Source: Acidimicrobiales bacterium (lineage in GTDB: Bacteria; Actinomycetota; Acidimicrobiia; Acidimicrobiales; VFJN01). From it: a stretch of 38,258 nt of DNA. Under the pieces are notes generated by a model that saw only the letters and a list, made by a program, of their open reading frames with translations, was not told the DNA's origin and did no database searches. Shown one piece after another: positions 1 to 8,757 of this stretch. Location of the stretch: positions 1 to 38,258 of the forward strand of contig JAUXRW010000016.1 of NCBI GenBank assembly GCA_030681555.1, written 5' to 3'. A program made the translations under genes and the position numbers. The first letter of the stretch is position 1. Every line of letters starts with the position of its first letter.

Positions 1-57
1 CCCCACGACCGATTCGGGGACACCCGGTCGGTCCGGCCGGGCCTGTGTACGTTCACG

Positions 58-1626
58 GTGGTGCTCCCCGACCCTGCAACTCCCCGAGGGCGGGCGAGGC
101 GAGCCGCAGCCCCCTTCGGCTCGAGCCTGCTCGGCCCCGCCGACGAGTCGAACCGGGCGCTGCGCGTCCGGCTTCAGCTGCTGACGACCGTCGCCATCGT
201 CGCCGCGCACATCGTGGGTGTGGTAATCGTCTCCGCACTGAACCTCTGGGTGTTGCCTCGTCCGGATGCGCTGCGCGGTGACCTGATCGTCGCCAACGCC
301 GTCGCCATCCCGATCTATCTCACCGGGGCGCTGGTGGTCGGGGTGGTCTGGGGGACGCGACGCGCCTTCGGCCACGTGGGGTGGATCCTGACGGACGAGC
401 GGCCGGATGCCGATCAGGTGCGGGCGACCCTGCGCACCCCCATCGCGCTCGTCGGCGTGCAAGCCGCCCTCTGGGCGGGCGGCGGCGTGGTCTTCACCGC
501 GATCAGCCTGGTGGTGCAGCCCGGAGTAGCCCTCAACGTCGCCGTGTCGATCGTCCTCGGCGGCGCAGTGACCTGCATGGCGGCCTACCTGCTCACCGAG
601 TTCGTGATGCGCCCCATTGCGGCCCGGGCACTGGCCTACGGGCCGCCGGACCGCCTGGCCGGGCCGGGAGTCGCCCTCCGCTCCCTGCTGGCCTGGACGC
701 TCGGCTCGGTGCCGGTCGGGGGGCTCATGGTGATCGCCGTGCTGTCGCTCGTCCGCGACGACGTCTCGGCCGATCGGCTCGCCGTCTCGATCCTGGTGCT
801 GGGCGCCACCGCCGGGATCGTCGGCCTCCTGCTCACGTCTCTCGCCGTCCGGGCGGCGGTCGACCCCATGCGGTCGCTCACCACGGCTGTCCGGGCGGTG
901 GAGGGCGGCGACCTCGACACCTCGGTGGTCGTCTACGACGGGAGCGAGGCGGGTGTGCTGCAGGCGGCGTTCAACCGCATGATCTCCGGGCTGCGCGAGC
1001 GGGACCGCGTGCGCGACCTCTTCGGTCGCCACGTCGGCGAGGCGGTGGCCCGTGACGCCCTGGCGAAGGGGATCGAGCTGGGGGGCGAGGTGCGCTGCGT
1101 GTCGACCCTGTTCGTCGACGTGATCGGCTCCACCGAGCTGGCCTCCACCAGGCCGGCCACCGAGGTGGTCGACCTGCTCAACCGCTTCTTCTCGGTGGTG
1201 GTGAACGTCGTCGACCAGCACGGAGGGATCGTCAACAAGTTCGAGGGCGACGGCGCCCTCGCCGTGTTCGGCGCTCCGGTAGAGGTCGCCCAACACGCCA
1301 GCGCCGCCCTCGCTTCGGCGCGCACGCTCTCCGTGCGACTGCGCGCGGAGGTGCCGGAGTGCGAGGCGGGGATCGGCGTGTCCACCGGCGACGTGGTGGC
1401 GGGCAACGTCGGCGAGGAGCGGCGCTACGAGTACACCGTCATCGGCGACCCGGTGAACGAGGCGGCGCGGCTCTGCGACGAGGCCAAGACGGTGGGCGGG
1501 AGGGTGCTCGTGGCGATGCGCTCGGTCGAGTCGGCCGACCCGGGTGAGCAGGCCCTGTGGCAGGAGGGTGCCGCCATCCAGCTCCGGGGGCGCCTGGACG
1601 TCACCCGCACCGCGGTGCCGCAGTAG
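58..1626 (+). CDS. Membrane-anchored class III adenylate/guanylate cyclase with HAMP domain
   Basis: Multiple TM segments, HAMP-like region, then cyclase motifs TLFVDVIGSTELA, GGIVNKFEGDGALAVFGAP, YTVIGDPVNEAARL; resembles mycobacterial Rv1318c-type cyclases. Confidence 0.9.
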   Translation: MVLPDPATPRGRARRAAAPFGSSLLGPADESNRALRVRLQLLTTVAIVAAHIVGVVIVSALNLWVLPRPDALRGDLIVANAVAIPIYLTGALVVGVVWGTRRAFGHVGWILTDERPDADQVRATLRTPIALVGVQAALWAGGGVVFTAISLVVQPGVALNVAVSIVLGGAVTCMAAYLLTEFVMRPIAARALAYGPPDRLAGPGVALRSLLAWTLGSVPVGGLMVIAVLSLVRDDVSADRLAVSILVLGATAGIVGLLLTSLAVRAAVDPMRSLTTAVRAVEGGDLDTSVVVYDGSEAGVLQAAFNRMISGLRERDRVRDLFGRHVGEAVARDALAKGIELGGEVRCVSTLFVDVIGSTELASTRPATEVVDLLNRFFSVVVNVVDQHGGIVNKFEGDGALAVFGAPVEVAQHASAALASARTLSVRLRAEVPECEAGIGVSTGDVVAGNVGEERRYEYTVIGDPVNEAARLCDEAKTVGGRVLVAMRSVESADPGEQALWQEGAAIQLRGRLDVTRTAVPQ

Positions 1627-1633
1627 GCCGACG

Positions 1634-2470
1634 GTGGCCGTACCGGAGCGCACCGCCCGGCCCCGTCGGTACCTCATGTGCCGGCCCGAGCACTTCGACG
1701 TCACCTACCAGATCAACCCGTGGATGGATCTGGGGGTCGCAGTGGACACGGCACGCGCCCTCGGCCAGTGGGAGGCGCTGGTCGACACGTACCGCGAGCT
1801 CGGCCACGAGGTGCACCTGATCGAGCCGGCCCCCGACCTGCCGGACATGGTGTTCGCCGCCAACGCCGGCGTCGTGCTCGACGCACGCGTGTACGGCGCG
1901 CTGTTCCTCGTCGAGGAGCGCCGCGGTGAGGAAGCGCTCTACCGCGCGTGGTTCGCCGCCCACGGCTTCGTCGACGTCGTCACCCCCCGCGAGGTGAACG
2001 AAGGGGCGGGGGACCTCCTCGCCGTGGGCGACGTGATCCTCGGGGCGCACGGGTTCCGGACGTCGCGCGGAGCCCATCGCGAGGCGGAGGAGTGCTTCAC
2101 TCGGCCGGTCGTGTCGCTGGAGCTCGTCGACCCGCGCTTCTACCACCTCGACACGGCGCTGGCCGTGCTCGACCGCGAGACGATCGCCTACTACCCCGGC
2201 GCCTTCGCGCCCGCAGCGCTGCGAGAGCTCCAGCACCGGTTCCCCGACGCCATCGTGGCAGGGGAGGCCGACGCTGTCGCCTTCGGCCTCAACGCCACGA
2301 GCGACGGTCGGCACGTCGTCCTGTCGGCGGATGCCGTGGGGTTGATCGGCCAGCTGCGCGACCGTGGCTTCCACCCGATCGGCCTCGACCTGTCCGAGTT
2401 GCGGAAGGCCGGCGGGAGCGCGAAGTGCTGCACGTTGGAGCTCGCGGGCTGGTCCGGGCCGGTGCGATGA
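1634..2470 (+). CDS. Dimethylarginine dimethylaminohydrolase / arginine deiminase-related amidinotransferase-fold protein
   Basis: MCRPEHFDVTYQINPWM, PDMVFAANAG, and C-terminal GGSAKCCTLEL Cys motif; GTG start at 1634 inferred. Confidence 0.8.
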   Translation: MAVPERTARPRRYLMCRPEHFDVTYQINPWMDLGVAVDTARALGQWEALVDTYRELGHEVHLIEPAPDLPDMVFAANAGVVLDARVYGALFLVEERRGEEALYRAWFAAHGFVDVVTPREVNEGAGDLLAVGDVILGAHGFRTSRGAHREAEECFTRPVVSLELVDPRFYHLDTALAVLDRETIAYYPGAFAPAALRELQHRFPDAIVAGEADAVAFGLNATSDGRHVVLSADAVGLIGQLRDRGFHPIGLDLSELRKAGGSAKCCTLELAGWSGPVR

Positions 2471-2478
2471 TCGTCAGA

Positions 2479-3729
2479 TCACGAGCAGATCTGGACCGTG
2501 CCCTGGCGACCGTGGAGGTCGAGCACCCGGGTGACCGCCTCGTTCAAGCGCGCCTCGCTGAGGTCGCCTCGGTCCACGGCGGCCACGATGCCGTCCACCA
2601 GCACCCGGAAGGACCCGCCCTGGTTCACCAACGCCGCGTCGGCGCCGGCGGCGAGGGCCATCGAGGGGGCAACGTCGAAGCCCCACCGTGTGGTGATCGT
2701 GCCCATGCCGAGCGCATCGGTGATGGCGATCCCGTCGAAGCCGACGCTCCGGAGCAGCTCGTAGGCGCCCGGCTCGAGGCTGGCGGGCAGGTCGGTCCAG
2801 ACCCGCGGGTAGGCGACGTGCCCCACCATCACGGCCTCGGCGCCCGACTCGATCAAGGCCTGGAACGGCACGAGGTCTGCGCCCGTGAGCTCCTCCCGCG
2901 TCGAGTCGTCGACGCTCACTTCGAGGTGGGGATCGCCGTTGCCCCCGTGGCCCGGGTAGTGCTTGAGCGTGACCGCGACGCCCGCCCGGCGCAGCTCGCC
3001 GGCGAAGGCGGCTGCCGCTTCGGTCACGGCGGCAGGGTCCACGCCGTACGACCGGTCTCCGATGACGCCGGTCGCCGGGCCGCCGTCGAGGTCGAGCACC
3101 GGCGCGAAGATCCAGTCGACCCCGAGGGAGCGCAGCCGTTCGCCGAGGGCGCTCCCCGCCTGCGCCGCGGCGTCGGCACCGGCCTGGCCCAGCCGCCGGG
3201 CCGATGGCGTCTTGTCGCCGAGCGCTCGGAGGGACGACACACGGCCGCCCTCCTCGTCGATGGCCACGAGCAGATCGGGCCCGAGCCGTTCCCGCAGCCC
3301 GCGCACCAGCGCCTGGCCCTGCCCGAGCTCGACGAGGTTCTCGTCGCGCAGCATCACGCCGCCCACGCCGGTGGCGACCAGCTCGTCCACGAGGGGATCG
3401 TCGGCCCCGGTGACGCCCGGCAGCCCGACCACGAGGGCCAGCGCGGCCCGCTGTTCCAGCGAAGCACCGTCGCAGGACGGCGCGGAGGTGTCCGGCTGCT
3501 CGACGGCGGCGGCGGCGGCCGGGCCGGCATCCGAGGCCTCGTCGTCGACGTCGGAGCCACCGCACGCGATCGCCCCCACGGCAAGGAGCGTCGTCGCCAC
3601 GATCCGGGCGAGGATGACCACGGGGCGCGCTCGGTCGCCCCTCGCCTCGGTGTTCACGGCGCCAGCATCGCGCCCCGTCGCCACCGCCCGGCAAGTCGGG
3701 GTGTCCACGCCGTCCGGCCGGGTAGGCAC
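2479..3729 (-). CDS. Glycoside hydrolase family 3 (beta-N-acetylhexosaminidase-like), putative lipoprotein
   Basis: IDEEGGRVSSLR, KHYPGHGGNGDPH, GFDGIAITDALGMG; lipobox-like LLAVGAIACGG. Start codon uncertain. Confidence 0.83.
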   Translation of the reverse strand: MPTRPDGVDTPTCRAVATGRDAGAVNTEARGDRARPVVILARIVATTLLAVGAIACGGSDVDDEASDAGPAAAAAVEQPDTSAPSCDGASLEQRAALALVVGLPGVTGADDPLVDELVATGVGGVMLRDENLVELGQGQALVRGLRERLGPDLLVAIDEEGGRVSSLRALGDKTPSARRLGQAGADAAAQAGSALGERLRSLGVDWIFAPVLDLDGGPATGVIGDRSYGVDPAAVTEAAAAFAGELRRAGVAVTLKHYPGHGGNGDPHLEVSVDDSTREELTGADLVPFQALIESGAEAVMVGHVAYPRVWTDLPASLEPGAYELLRSVGFDGIAITDALGMGTITTRWGFDVAPSMALAAGADAALVNQGGSFRVLVDGIVAAVDRGDLSEARLNEAVTRVLDLHGRQGTVQICS

Positions 3730-3734
3730 TCGCC

Positions 3735-4454
3735 ATGACCACCGCAGACGAGCGCCGGGCTCGTGAGGAGGCGCGCGCCACGTTCCTGGGCGTCTTTGCG
3801 GGCGGTTTCGCGGACGAGCGGTACCTGGCGTGGGAGCGGGACTACAAGGTCGAGGCTCATCGCCTGTGGGTGGACCGGATCGGGGGCAAGACGGCGTTCC
3901 GGGCGCAGCTCGACGCCGGTCGCCACGACGAGGTCGCGGCGACGGTGGTGCGGATCGAGTCCGGCCGTGCCCTCCTGTTCTCGTTCGAGAAGATGGCGCT
4001 GCGCGATGCGGTGGTCCGCTCGCCCGAGGGCGCGGCCGCCTTTACCGAGGGGCTGTACGACTGGCTGCACGGGCCGGACGGAGAGCCCGCCCGCTTCGAG
4101 CGGTGGACCGAGGTGGTCGCCGCCCTCCCGCGGCGACAGACCCGGGTGGCGACCTGGCCCGTGGTCACCGTCTTCGGCTCGATCGCCCGTCCGAAGGTGC
4201 ACCTGTTCCTGAAGCCGAGGACGATCCGCCGAGCGGCCGAGGCCTACGGCTTCCCGCTCGAGTACTCGTCCACCCCGTCGTGGAGCACCTACGCCAGCCT
4301 GCTCGAGCTGGCCCGCACGGTGCGAACTGACCTGACGGACCTGGCCCCGCGCGACCAGATCGACGTCCAGTCCTTCCTCTGGGTGCTCGGTTCCGACGAG
4401 TATGCAGACCAGCGCCTGGCCGCTCGTGGTCGTAGGGAGCGCCGCGCCGGCTGA
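3735..4454 (+). CDS. Conserved hypothetical protein
   Basis: 240-codon ORF with ATG start after the divergent GH3 gene; no family recognised. Confidence 0.65.
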   Translation: MTTADERRAREEARATFLGVFAGGFADERYLAWERDYKVEAHRLWVDRIGGKTAFRAQLDAGRHDEVAATVVRIESGRALLFSFEKMALRDAVVRSPEGAAAFTEGLYDWLHGPDGEPARFERWTEVVAALPRRQTRVATWPVVTVFGSIARPKVHLFLKPRTIRRAAEAYGFPLEYSSTPSWSTYASLLELARTVRTDLTDLAPRDQIDVQSFLWVLGSDEYADQRLAARGRRERRAG

Positions 4455-4500
4455 CCGGGAGGGCAGGCTCGGCGCACGCGCCGCTGGGTACGCAGCGGAG

Positions 4501-5513
4501 GTGGCCCCCGACACCCCGCTCGCCGTCGCCGTCACCGGCCCGACGGGCACCTTCGGCTTCGGCCTGGTGCCGCTGCTCGAGGCCGATCCCCGGATCGGCG
4601 CGTCGTGGGCGTGGCCCGTCGGCCCTTCGACCCCGCCGAGCACGGCTGGACGAAGATGACGTACCGGCAGGGCGACGTTCGCGACGCCGAGGCGCTCGAG
4701 GCGGCCTTCGAGGGCGCCGACGTCGTGGTGCACCTCGCCTTCCTGGTCACGGGTGCCGCGGGAGCCCCCACCACCCGCGCCATCAACGTGGACGGCACCC
4801 TCAACGCGTTCCGGGCGGCGGCCTCGGCCGGCGCGCGGCGGTTCGTCTACGCGTCCTCGGTCGCCGCCTACGGCTTCCACGCGGACAACCCCGTGGGCAT
4901 GCGTGAGGAGTGGCCGACTCGGCCTGCGGACCGCCTCTTCTACGCGCAGGAGAAGGCCGAGCTGGAGGAGGCGCTGGCCGCCGCTGCGCCCGACCATCCG
5001 GAGCTCGGCGTCTACGTGCTCCGACCGCCGGTCGTGCTGGGACCGCACGTCGTCGGGGGCAAGAGCAAGCTGGCCGGGCGACTGCTGCCCGTCGGTCGGC
5101 GCGCCGCCCGGGCCGCCGAGCGGGTCCCCCTGCCCCTGCCGGTGCTCGCTCCCGACCTGCCGATCCAGCTGATCCACGAGGCCGACGTCGGTTCGGCCTT
5201 CCTGCAGTGCATTGTCGGTGCCGGCCCTCCCGGGGCCTACAACATCGCGGCCGACGACGTGTTGACCGCCGCCGACATCGTGCGCGAGCTCGGGCTGCGA
5301 CCGGTGACCGTGGGTTCCGGCCTGTTGGGGCGAGCCGCACGGCGGGTGGCCTCCCTCCCGGTGCCCGGCTTCCTGCCGCAGGTCACGTCGTGGGCCGAGG
5401 CGGCCAGCCACCCCACCGTCGTCGACATCAGCAAAGCCAAGCGCGAGCTGCACTGGCAGCCGCGCTACAGCAGCCGCGAGGCGCTCCGGGCCACGCTCGC
5501 CGACCCCAGCTGA
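4501..5513 (+). pseudogene. NAD-dependent epimerase/dehydratase with a 1-nt frameshift near 4598
   Basis: Rossmann N-terminus VAVTGPTGTFGFGLVPLLEADPRIG in one frame; rest (VVGVARRPFDPAEHGW...VVHLAF...FVYASSVAAYG) in another. One added base gives 1014 nt (338 codons). Confidence 0.8.
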
Positions 5514-5558
5514 GGACCGCTGCCGGGCCGAGCGGCAGGGCGTCCGGTGGTCAGGTGG

Positions 5559-5785
5559 TCAGCCCGAGGAGCCCCGGTGCTGCTGGATGATGCGGTGGGC
5601 GATCTCGACGATCGACGTCTCGTCCTTCTCCGCCGCCCGCTCCAGCAGGCGGCCTGCTCGGCTGTGCAGGCCTCGTTGATCATGAGGAGCCCCGTCGGCT
5701 CGTGCCAGCTGGACGGCGAGGGACGAGCCAGCGATGCCGCCCCCCACGATGACGACGTCCGACGCCCGGGCACCTCCACAGGCGC
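5559..5785 (-). pseudogene. Chimeric remnant: FAD-binding enzyme N-terminus joined to a frameshifted ANTAR-like C-terminus
   Basis: ASDVVIVGGGIAGSSLAVQLARA followed by (other frame) TGLLMINEACTAEQ and (original frame) RLLERAAEKDETSIVEIAHRIIQQHRGSSG-stop. Confidence 0.5.
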
Positions 5786-5826
5786 ACGCTACGCCGCCGC
5801 CGTGATCGGCGCCCCCGGGCGCGACC

Positions 5827-6504
5827 TCAGTCGCCCAGCAAGCGCCCGAGCACACCTCGGTGCAGCTGCTCCCGAAGCTCCGGAGGGCCCGGGTGCGTCT
5901 CCACCGCCCCGGCCTCCCGCAGGGCGCAGGCCGCGGTCCCACCCGTGGAGAGCCCGATGCAGTCGAGGCCCGCGCGGCGAGCGGACTCGACGTCCCACAC
6001 CGAATCGCCCACGGCGATCGCCCGGCTGGCCGTTCCCGACGCGGCTCGGAGCGCGACCTCGAAGACCTCCGGTGACGGCTTGGCCTCCTCGACGTCGCCG
6101 GCGGACGTGACGGCGTGGATGACGTCGTCCGCGTCCAGGAGGGCGACGAGGGCGTCGGCGTCGGCCTCTTCGGAAGAGGACGCGATCACGACCCGTGCGG
6201 CCCGCTCGGCGACGGCTCGCAGGAGGTCGGTCGCACCGGGGAGCGGCCGGGCCTCGTCGCGCGTCGCCCGGAACCGGTCGCGCCATCCGTCCTGCACCGG
6301 CGTGTGGTCACCGGCACCGAGCAGCTCCTCGAGGAGCAGGTCGCCGGCCATGCCGATCCGGGCGTGGATCCACGCCGTGGGGACGTCGTGGCCGGCGGCC
6401 CTGAACGCGCCCTGCCAGGCCTGCACGTGCAGGTAGTTCGTGTCGACGAGGGTGCCGTCGAGGTCGAAGAGCACGACGGCGGGCACGGCGTCGGACGGCG
6501 GCAT
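5827..6504 (-). CDS. HAD family hydrolase (phosphoglycolate phosphatase-like)
   Basis: VVLFDLDGTLVDTNYLH, VIASSSEE, KPSPEVFEVAL, AIAVGDSVWDVESARRAGL. Confidence 0.92.
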   Translation of the reverse strand: MPPSDAVPAVVLFDLDGTLVDTNYLHVQAWQGAFRAAGHDVPTAWIHARIGMAGDLLLEELLGAGDHTPVQDGWRDRFRATRDEARPLPGATDLLRAVAERAARVVIASSSEEADADALVALLDADDVIHAVTSAGDVEEAKPSPEVFEVALRAASGTASRAIAVGDSVWDVESARRAGLDCIGLSTGGTAACALREAGAVETHPGPPELREQLHRGVLGRLLGD

Positions 6505-6513
6505 GGTCGGGCC

Positions 6514-8127
6514 CTACCCGGGGCGGTCGCCGCCGACACGGCGCCCCTCACACGGTGCGGCCGCGTGCAGCACGCAGCGCCCCGCCGCCGCCAGGGCGAG
6601 GGTGACGGCACCCCACGGCACCGACGTGCCACCGGTGGCCGGCAGGGTGCCCGTACGAGCAGCCTCGCGGCCGACGGTCGGGGTCGGGGCGGGCTCCGGC
6701 GCGGCCGTGCGCTGACGGATCGAGATCTCGGCGCGGCGGAAGTACGAGCCGAGGGCCAGGCTCTCCGCGAGGATCCCCTCCGGCGAGTACTGGTTGGCCG
6801 TGTGGGGCGGACCGAGGTCGACCGTGAAGGCCAGCCGGCCCGCGGCGTCGGCCACGGCCGTGACGCTGGTCGGGCTTCCCGCAGGGAGGTCGACGAGCGG
6901 CGGCAGCAGGCCAACGGGCAGCGTGAGCACGCCGGCGCTCGCACTGGTGAGGTCGTAGGCCGCCCCCGGATCGAAGGCCGGCGACGTGAGCACGTCGACC
7001 GGGCCGCTCCCGGTGAGGGCGAGGCCGGCCGGCGAGACATCCCTCAGGTCGAGGAACTCGATGGCCGGCCGATGCGTGGTGAACGTCCACCCCCAGACTG
7101 ACGTGACGGGGTCCGTGGCGCGGTGGTCGAACGCTCCCGGCGTCGCCGGCGGTGCCGCGAACGTGGCCATGAGGCCGGGGAGCCACGCCGCCAGATCGTG
7201 GTCCCAGTGGTGCCACTCGTGGGTGCCGCACGGCTGGACCACGAGCTCGTGGGCGACGCCGGCCAGGGTCAGCCTGGTGGCGAAGCCGACGTTCATCGGC
7301 GCGATGGCTGCCTCGAGCACGGCGGACGGAGCGGAGTCGCCCGGGCACGGCACCCCTGTCCGGGTGACGAGGCGCAGCCGCAGCGGCCGCAGGTTCGAGG
7401 CGAGGTCGGGGGGGTTGTGGCCCCGCCACTGCGCCTCGTGGGTGAGGTACGGCCCCCAGCGGCGGTCGTCCCCCACGCCCAGCGCCTCGAGGGCCTCGGC
7501 CTCGACGATGCTCAGGTCGGCGACGTCCACCGCCCCCGAGAACGACGCGGCAGAGACGAACCGGTCGGGGTGGCGGGCTGCGTAGGCCATCGCGCCGAAC
7601 CCGCCCATGGACAGGCCGGCGACCGCCCGTCCCTCTCGCGCACCGACCGCGCGGTACGTGGCCTCGACCCAGGGGAGCACCTCCTCGAGGTGGTGCGTCT
7701 CCCAGGCCGGCCCGTCGATCCAGTCGGAGTAGAAGCCGGTGGCGCCACCCTCGGGCATCACGACGATCAGATCGAGCCCGGCGGTGTGCCCCTCGACGTC
7801 GCTCGACCCGGTCCACGACCGCTGGTCGCCGTCCGTGCCGTGCAGGAGCAGCAGCACCGGATAGCGCCTCGCCGCCGCGGCGGGATCGTCGTACCCCGCT
7901 GGCAGCAGCACTCGCACCCGGGCCGGCCGGCCGAGGGCTGGGCTCTGCAGCGTCAGCTCGTGGAGCCGCCCGTCCTCGAACACCACCTCCTCCTCGAGCA
8001 GGGTGAGCCCCTCGTCGGGTGCGGCTGCGACCGCCGCCGCCGATGCGGTCTGCGCCGCGGGCGAAGGTGCTCCCAACACCGTGGCCGCCACGAGGACGGC
8101 CGCCAGCGCCCGCACCGCCGTACGCAT
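6514..8127 (-). CDS. Secreted esterase (esterase D/antigen 85-like alpha/beta hydrolase) with C-terminal LPATG sorting-like signal
   Basis: Signal peptide, nucleophile elbow VAGLSMGGFGAM, C-terminal TLPATGG + hydrophobic stretch + Arg-rich tail. Confidence 0.85.
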   Translation of the reverse strand: MRTAVRALAAVLVAATVLGAPSPAAQTASAAAVAAAPDEGLTLLEEEVVFEDGRLHELTLQSPALGRPARVRVLLPAGYDDPAAAARRYPVLLLLHGTDGDQRSWTGSSDVEGHTAGLDLIVVMPEGGATGFYSDWIDGPAWETHHLEEVLPWVEATYRAVGAREGRAVAGLSMGGFGAMAYAARHPDRFVSAASFSGAVDVADLSIVEAEALEALGVGDDRRWGPYLTHEAQWRGHNPPDLASNLRPLRLRLVTRTGVPCPGDSAPSAVLEAAIAPMNVGFATRLTLAGVAHELVVQPCGTHEWHHWDHDLAAWLPGLMATFAAPPATPGAFDHRATDPVTSVWGWTFTTHRPAIEFLDLRDVSPAGLALTGSGPVDVLTSPAFDPGAAYDLTSASAGVLTLPVGLLPPLVDLPAGSPTSVTAVADAAGRLAFTVDLGPPHTANQYSPEGILAESLALGSYFRRAEISIRQRTAAPEPAPTPTVGREAARTGTLPATGGTSVPWGAVTLALAAAGRCVLHAAAPCEGRRVGGDRPG

Positions 8128-8141
8128 CACGCCTCGCTGCT

Positions 8142-8407
8142 TCAGGGCTTCACGAGCCGCTCGAAGGCCTTCGTGGCCCCGGCGACCATCGGGACCTTGT
8201 GCTCCTGGTCGCCGCCGACCGCGGCGTCGGCCACGCAGTGGCGCAGGCGCTCGTCCACGGGGCCCACGGCGGCGCTCTGCGGGGCCGTGCTGATCGCGCT
8301 CATCTGGTTGAGGACGTCGATGCCGTACGTGTCCTCCTCGATGAGCCGCTGGAGCCCACGCACCCGGCTTTCGATCCGCCGCAGTGGGGCATGCGATCGC
8401 CGTTCAT
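8142..8407 (-). pseudogene. csoR-like: CsoR/FrmR-family (DUF156) metal-sensing repressor, N-terminus disrupted by probable 1-nt frameshift
   Basis: LRRIESRVRGLQRLIEEDTYGIDVLNQMSAIST...VDERLRHCV; in-frame start absent; one added base links ATG at 8407 (MNGDRMP...) to the CsoR frame giving 89 codons. Confidence 0.72.
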
Positions 8408-8431
8408 CTCGTACCGGGGCATCACCGGACC

Positions 8432-8447
8432 ATACCTGTGTGGGTAC
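8432..8447. promoter_or_regulatory. Candidate CsoR-type operator ATACCTGTGTGGGTAC
   Basis: TACC-N6-GGTA imperfect palindrome ~25 bp upstream of the csoR-like ATG; resembles known CsoR operators of form TACCC-N-GGGGGTA. Confidence 0.4.
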
Positions 8448-8454
8448 CGGGCGG

Positions 8455-8690
8455 CGGTTGGACCCGCCGGAGCCACCGCGACCTTGTCCCTCAGGAGGAC
8501 CTCGGCCGACACGGTGCGCCGCAGACGGTGTCGCCGGTGAGGAGCACCGGGACGAGCCCGAGCCGCGCAGCTCCGCGGCGGCCTCCGCCGGCGTCGGCGT
8601 CACCGTGTCAGCGACGACCAGGACCCCCGGGACCGCGCCGTCCGACGCGACCGACACGCGGTGCGTCCGGTGGGACTCGAAGCGAGCTCC
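8455..8690 (-). pseudogene. Remnant of a heavy-metal P1B-type ATPase (P/N domain fragment)
   Basis: Pieces in three frames: VASDGAVPGVLVVADTVTPTPAEAAAEL; GLVPVLLTGDT; TVSAEVLLRDKVAVA, matching the P-ATPase order ...VADxxxP..A...L..LG..pvLLTGD...AEVLPxDKV. Both ends missing. Confidence 0.6.
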
Positions 8691-8757
8691 GGGAGGCGTC
8701 GGCTTGCGGAGGCGCGGCGCGATGCGGGACGTTGTGCGGCAGAGCGAGGGGGGAGCC

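Noticed and set aside
2461-2500. Short AGATC-rich symmetry between convergent DDAH and GH3 genes
   Set aside because: Arms too short and mostly within the GH3 coding region.
1948-3738. 596-aa plus-strand ORF
   Set aside because: Antisense/alternate frame of DDAH-like and GH3 genes; no domain motifs.
3654-5453. 599-aa minus-strand ORF
   Set aside because: Shadow ORF of high-GC plus-strand genes (hypothetical and epimerase); Arg/Gly/His-rich sequence with no recognisable domain.
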